Source: Sarcocystis neurona
Taxonomy: Eukaryota > Apicomplexa > Conoidasida > Eucoccidiorida > Sarcocystidae
NCBI GenBank assembly: GCA_000727475.1
Contig: KL647299.1
Coordinates: forward strand, 171,501 to 235,500
Direction of reading: 5' to 3'
Length of the DNA stretch: 64,000 nt
The notes under the pieces are model-generated. The model was not told the origin of the DNA. It made no database searches and saw nothing but the letters and a program-made list of their open reading frames with translations. Shown piece after piece: positions 59,701 through 64,000 of this stretch (position 1 is its first letter; every line of letters starts with the position of its first letter). The translations under genes and the position numbers were made by a program.

Positions 59701-62231
59701 GTGGATCTGGACTGTTAAACATATACATGTGTCTCTCCCTATCTTTGTCAGTCTGTCTTTCTCTTTGAATGTATGTACGTGATGTGTGTGTATTTAATTT
59801 TTGTCCCTTTCTCTCGGTCTGTCTGTCTGTCTGTCATTTCGTTCCTCTCTTCTGGTATACACGTATGTCTGTGGGTGTTTTCGTTTTCTCTACGTCTGTC
59901 TCCCTCTCTTTGTTTCTCTGAATACGCATCTATATCATGTACCTGATGAGAGAGAGGTGCGTGTATAGGTATGCGTGTGAGAGAGAGTTTATTTTTTTGA
60001 ATATGCGTAGTGACTCTCTTACTTTCATGCGCGCTTACCTATGTAGGCCTACTGGGACGCGCTATGATGTTTGCAGAATCTTCGGGATGTGCCCGTGTAC
60101 ACATATATACATATATACATGAGAGCCATGTAAGAGTCTGCCAGCGTGCCCGTGTATATATATATATATATACATACATACATACATGAGACGCATCTAC
60201 GAGTCTGCCAGCGTCGCCCGTGTATACATATATATATATATATATACATACATACATACANNNNNNNNNNNNNNNNNNNNNNNNNNNNNNNNNNNNNNNN
60301 NNNNNNNNNNNNNNNNNNNNNNNNNNNNNNNNNNNNNNNNNNNNNNNNNNNNNNNNNNNNNNNNNNNNNNNNNNNNNNNNNNNNNNNNNNNNNNNNNNNN
60401 NNNNNNNNNNNNNNNNNNNNNNNNNNNNNNNNNNNNNNNNNNNNNNNNNNNNNNNNNNNNNNNNNNNNNNNNNNNNNNNNNNNNNNNNNNNNNNNNNNNN
60501 NNNNNNNNNNNNNNNNNNNNNNNNNNNNNNNNNNNNNNNNNNNNNNNNNNNNNNNNNNNNNNNNNNNNNNNNNNNNNNNNNNNNNNNNNNNNNNNNNNNN
60601 NNNNNNNNNNNNNNNNNNNNNNNNNNNNNNNNNNNNNNNNNNNNNNNNNNNNNNNNNNNNNNNNNNNNNNNNNNNNNNNNNNNNNNNNNNNNNNNNNNNN
60701 NNNNNNNNNNNNNNNNNNNNNNNNNGCGTGCCCGTGTATACATATATATATATATATATACATACATACATACACACATACATGAGACGCATGTACGAGT
60801 CTGCCAGGGTGCCCGGGTATGGATATATATATATATATATATATGTCCTTATTTGTTTGAAGGTCGCGCATGCCAGCGTGAGGGATACGTGCGGGTGCGT
60901 GATTCCGTGCGTCCGTGTATTTTCTACGAAGATTGAAAGACGCACGAGCAAAACCAGACGGCCATAGACTCCTCCCCTGTATACACGTATCTGTGTGCGC
61001 ATATATATATATATATATATGTGTGCACACACAGTCTACACGTATAAATGTGTGTATACGTAGAGGTGCGTGTATGTACGTAGAGCTGCGTAGTGACCTG
61101 CTGTCAGTAAATGTGTGTCTTTTTTGTACGTGGAAACACGTGTGTATGTGTCATTCTCTTTTTGGAAGAGGAAGACGTGAGAGGAGAAGTAATCGGGCAA
61201 CGCGAATGGCCCTCTCTTCTTGCAAAGGCAGGAGAAGACTGCAAAAGACAGGCAGAAGAAGAGAGTTTGTTGTTCTTGAGAGGGTTGTTTACGTGAAGCG
61301 CGTGTTGGTGGGGTACAACAGAGAAGTCGAAAGAACGGGGAAGATGCGAACAGCTTCCTGGCCGTCTTCGTTCTCGCTTTCTCTCGGATGTCAAGTCACA
61401 CACATCTGATCACGTCAAACTCGCTCGCTCTCTCTTTTTCTGAACAAACTGGGGATGCCAGTGTGTACCTTCGTATTTACGTGTACATATATATATATAT
61501 ATGTAGACATCTGTTCTCATATTTGTCGTGAACGTGCACGTGTATATATATATGTATTATATTTGTATATATCGTGTAAGTGCGCATCGAAGTTACACGT
61601 GGACATGTGTGTGTGTATAGGGGAGTATGAAGAGAACTCTTTCTGAAGAAGTGTAGATCTTTGATACGCATATACAAATCCCCACACGTGTACACACGTA
61701 TGCGCGGATGACGAAAAACGTTATTTGATGTCTGTGGGCAAAAAAGGCGTTTCTTACAAGTATCCGTTTGTGTGGATGTGTGCGGGCTTGTGTATCTACG
61801 TGTGTGCAACCACACACAAACATAGATGTACACGTGTGCAGACATGTACATAAAGTCCTCTCAAGGAAAGCCTATAAACACATATACGTATAGCTGTACG
61901 TACACACACACGTCTGCATATACATACAGCATTACGTATACTTTCCTACATATACATACATTTATTTACCTCTATTAACGCACACATACACATATACATA
62001 TATATGTACTAAGTTTACGTACATACACATGTGTGTAAATACATACAGGTATACGTACACATCCGTATATACATATACATATACATATATATATACACAC
62101 ACAAATATAGATATAACTGCAGGTGCATATATGTACTTGTATATTATGCATACAAGTGTAGAGGTACGTATAGTCGTACGTAAAGATGCGTATACGTCCA
62201 TACGTGCAGCTGTACGTGCACGCACATATAG

Positions 62232-62262
<31 letters not shown>

Positions 62263-64000
62263 GGTACAGCTGTACGTGCAAGTGTACGTGTGGACGATGA
62301 AGGCAACACAGAGATTCAATCATATATGATATATTTTGGATTTTTTTCTGTGTTGACGTGCTGCAGAGATAAAGCCGTATAACTTCTTCTCAAGCGGAAA
62401 GAAGCAGCACGTCGGAGGAGTCCACCCACTTACACGTGTTCTTCGACGGTTCAAAAACGTCCTTTTGAGCATGGGCTTTGAAGTAATTCTCAACAACTTT
62501 TCCCTCTTCCTTTCTGTTTTGAGTAGAAGTTAATTTTTCATCAACCGTCTGCAAATATCCTCTTCGCTGGACTTTCTTCAGACACCTTTCAGTCCGTGCA
62601 CTCCCCTGTCGTCTGACGCGTGCGCCCGCGTCCGCTCTCTAGTATTATTGCGCATATCTGTGGACTTACTGTCCCTCTCTCATATATATATATATATATA
62701 TGTATAGATGGCCTTCTGTCGTTCTCTATATGTGCGACTTCCTCGTTCACGTGCGTAGATAACTCCTGGTGGATACTTGTGTAAAAGCCACATAGTATGA
62801 TATGTATATGTAGACGTAAAATACATTTAGCTACACGTGAGTATGTATATATATATTTATATGGGACTGCCTTTTACGTGGATATTTATAAATATTTCAG
62901 GAAACATTTGTAAGACGGATACATATATATATATATGCATAGTGCATGAATATGTGTGTATAATATATATTGTGTATAGTATATATATATATGTATATGC
63001 TCGTACACAATATACGTATAGCTATATGAGGGCACACACACATTGTCTACATTTCTCTCATGTGTACATATTTGTGTGTATTTAAGGCGATATAGAAGGT
63101 GGTCACCCGCGTCTGCGTAGGAATCTTTTCGTATGACCTCTACTTCGTTTTTCACAGATTTGAACTGATCAGGCGTTCTCCAACTTCGTATCCATATCGC
63201 TATCTAATCTATCTATCTATCTATCTCATCTATCTATCTATATATGTATGTATGTATATATATATATATGTATGAGTCATATGTATAATTCCACGTGTAT
63301 ATATGCATATACTACATGTAAGGATGTAAATATTTATAATGTCGCACCGTATGTATATATATATATATATATATGTTTATGTATCATGTCTATGGCCATG
63401 TATGTATATATTTGTGAAGGACATGAGTATGTAAAGATATATATAATAAAAAAAGATATATAGATATATGTATATGTATAGCGACATATAGATACGTGGA
63501 AATGAAATGTGGGCGAATGGTCGCATGCGTAGAGGTGATTTATCTGTGTGTATATAAACGTGTGTGTGTATGTCTGTCTCACACCCATGTGTTTTACGCA
63601 GATATATCTGTACTTGCATGCACATATATATATATGTGCATGTGGAGGACAGTACCGTGTGTGCATGTGTCTTGTTCGTTGGCAGTCATTTTCCTTGGTA
63701 ACAAATGTTTTCGCTTTTTCGGTTTTTTTAATGGCGAAAGTGCGCACACACACACAGGCTTCTCTGCATATGCGTGTATATATATATATTTATATATATA
63801 TATAGGCACGTGTCATGGTATCGCTGTCGTTAGATATGTCTGTGCGTCGCCAAGTCGTTTTTTTTTGTTTTGTTTTTTTTAGGAAATGGAAACTGACCAA
63901 TATGTGGAGTCGTCCTTCTGGTGTTTCGACGCACTGTTCATGCCGCAGCAGCACCCCGCGCGCGACGTGCAGGACACGTTCTTTCTTTCGGTGAGAGAAA
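54297..64000 (+). CDS. FARSA: Phenylalanyl-tRNA synthetase alpha subunit, 5' part (cut by window end)
   Basis: Cytosolic class II synthetase subunit that attaches Phe to tRNA-Phe; the active form is an alpha2-beta2 tetramer. Exons, all in agreeing phase: 54297-54938, 57158-57604, 59412-59556, 62367-62482, 63883-63990 with GTGAGA next; the rest lies outside. Exon 1 begins at the first ATG. After an Ala/Ser-rich extension of about 115 residues it has the winged-helix block [13 protein letters not shown]...[15 protein letters not shown]. Exon 2 has [17 protein letters not shown] and a Pro/Glu-rich insertion. Exon 3 has [20 protein letters not shown]. Exon 4 reads [20 protein letters not shown]. 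Exon 5 has [21 protein letters not shown], the alpha-subunit catalytic-domain entry. Assignment to the eukaryotic/archaeal-type cytosolic alpha subunit rests on these blocks. Motifs 2 and 3 are not in the window. Introns reach 2.8 kb and hold microsatellites and the assembly gap. Confidence 0.92.
57930..58480. repeat. TATA/TGTATG microsatellite block in FARSA intron 2
   Basis: Repeated units of a (TA)n run, TGTACACGCGTATGTGTATA and AATTCTATGTGT, with at least three diverged copies between 57960 and 58150, then TACAAAT-rich units to about 58340. Other TA runs lie at 57680-57715 and 58975-59250. Confidence 0.8.
60118..60845. repeat. Minisatellite, unit about 70-80 bp, interrupted by the assembly gap
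   Basis: Each unit joins a unique core, GAGACGCATCTACGAGTCTG then CCAGCGTGCCCGTGTATA, to a TATATATATA run and (CATA)3-4. Two copies are visible left of the gap (from about 60118 and 60184) and about one and a half right of it (60726-60845). The N run probably hides more copies. It is within FARSA intron 3. Confidence 0.85.
60261..60725. other. Assembly gap (465 N)
   Basis: Unresolved bases inside the minisatellite. Frames reported through it have no meaning. The true length may differ from 465. Confidence 1.
61470..62275. repeat. TATA/TACACA microsatellite block in FARSA intron 3
   Basis: TA runs, CATATACATATACATATACA and GTACGTGCA-type units over about 0.8 kb, ending about 90 bases before the exon 4 acceptor. 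Confidence 0.85.
62680..63485. repeat. TATA/TATC microsatellite block in FARSA intron 4
   Basis: Several (TA)6-10 runs, a (TATC)n run at about 63206-63240, then TATG and TA units. It is separate from the (ACAC) run near 63744. Confidence 0.85.

Noticed and set aside
60039..61032. Long frames of 164-327 residues around the gap
   Set aside because: They run through N and microsatellite; the apparent length is an artefact of unknown bases.

Overview
The window looks like nuclear DNA of a coccidian apicomplexan (Eimeriidae or Sarcocystidae type). The reasons are near-balanced base composition, spliceosomal GT-AG introns, abundant CAG/CTG triplet tracts, TA/TATG/TACATA microsatellites filling introns and intergenic DNA, and conserved enzyme domains interrupted by long Ala-, Gln- and Glu/Lys-rich insertions. 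The genus cannot be fixed from sequence alone. I found no rRNA, tRNA, CRISPR array, transposon or bacterial-style operon. There is one assembly gap (465 N, 60261-60725) inside a minisatellite.

Layout. 1-10.2 kb: one long single-exon gene for a predicted secreted, mostly disordered protein with internal repeats (1242-4334), then about 6 kb of gene-poor DNA. 10.2-19.0 kb: two minus-strand multi-exon genes, a coiled-coil protein ending in LFG/LFDD motifs (10240-15541) and an unrecognised many-exon gene (16350-18966). 19.2-44.3 kb: a single plus-strand gene of about 25 kb, reconstructed here as 15 exons whose splice phases all agree, encoding about 2,260 residues. It is a fusion TYW3 - Kelch - TYW2, the wybutosine-synthesis domain order I recall from land plants. 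44.3-53.1 kb: no recognisable gene, with short exon-like open frames, a perfect 32-bp palindrome and small tandem duplications. 53.2-53.9 kb: an unresolved minus-strand Lys/Arg-rich gene. 54.3 kb to the right edge: the first five exons of cytosolic phenylalanyl-tRNA synthetase alpha subunit (FARSA), running off the window.

How the genes fit together. Wybutosine is the hypermodified guanosine at position 37 of tRNA-Phe. TYW3 and TYW2 are two of its synthesis enzymes, and PheRS alpha charges the same tRNA. Modifier and charger of one tRNA therefore lie on the same strand about 10 kb apart. The linkage is seen directly; any functional meaning is inference. The TYW fusion gene and the unrecognised gene to its left start head to head, 249 bp apart.

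All exon borders were inferred by eye from GT-AG signals, reading phase and recalled family features. No alignment or RNA evidence was available.
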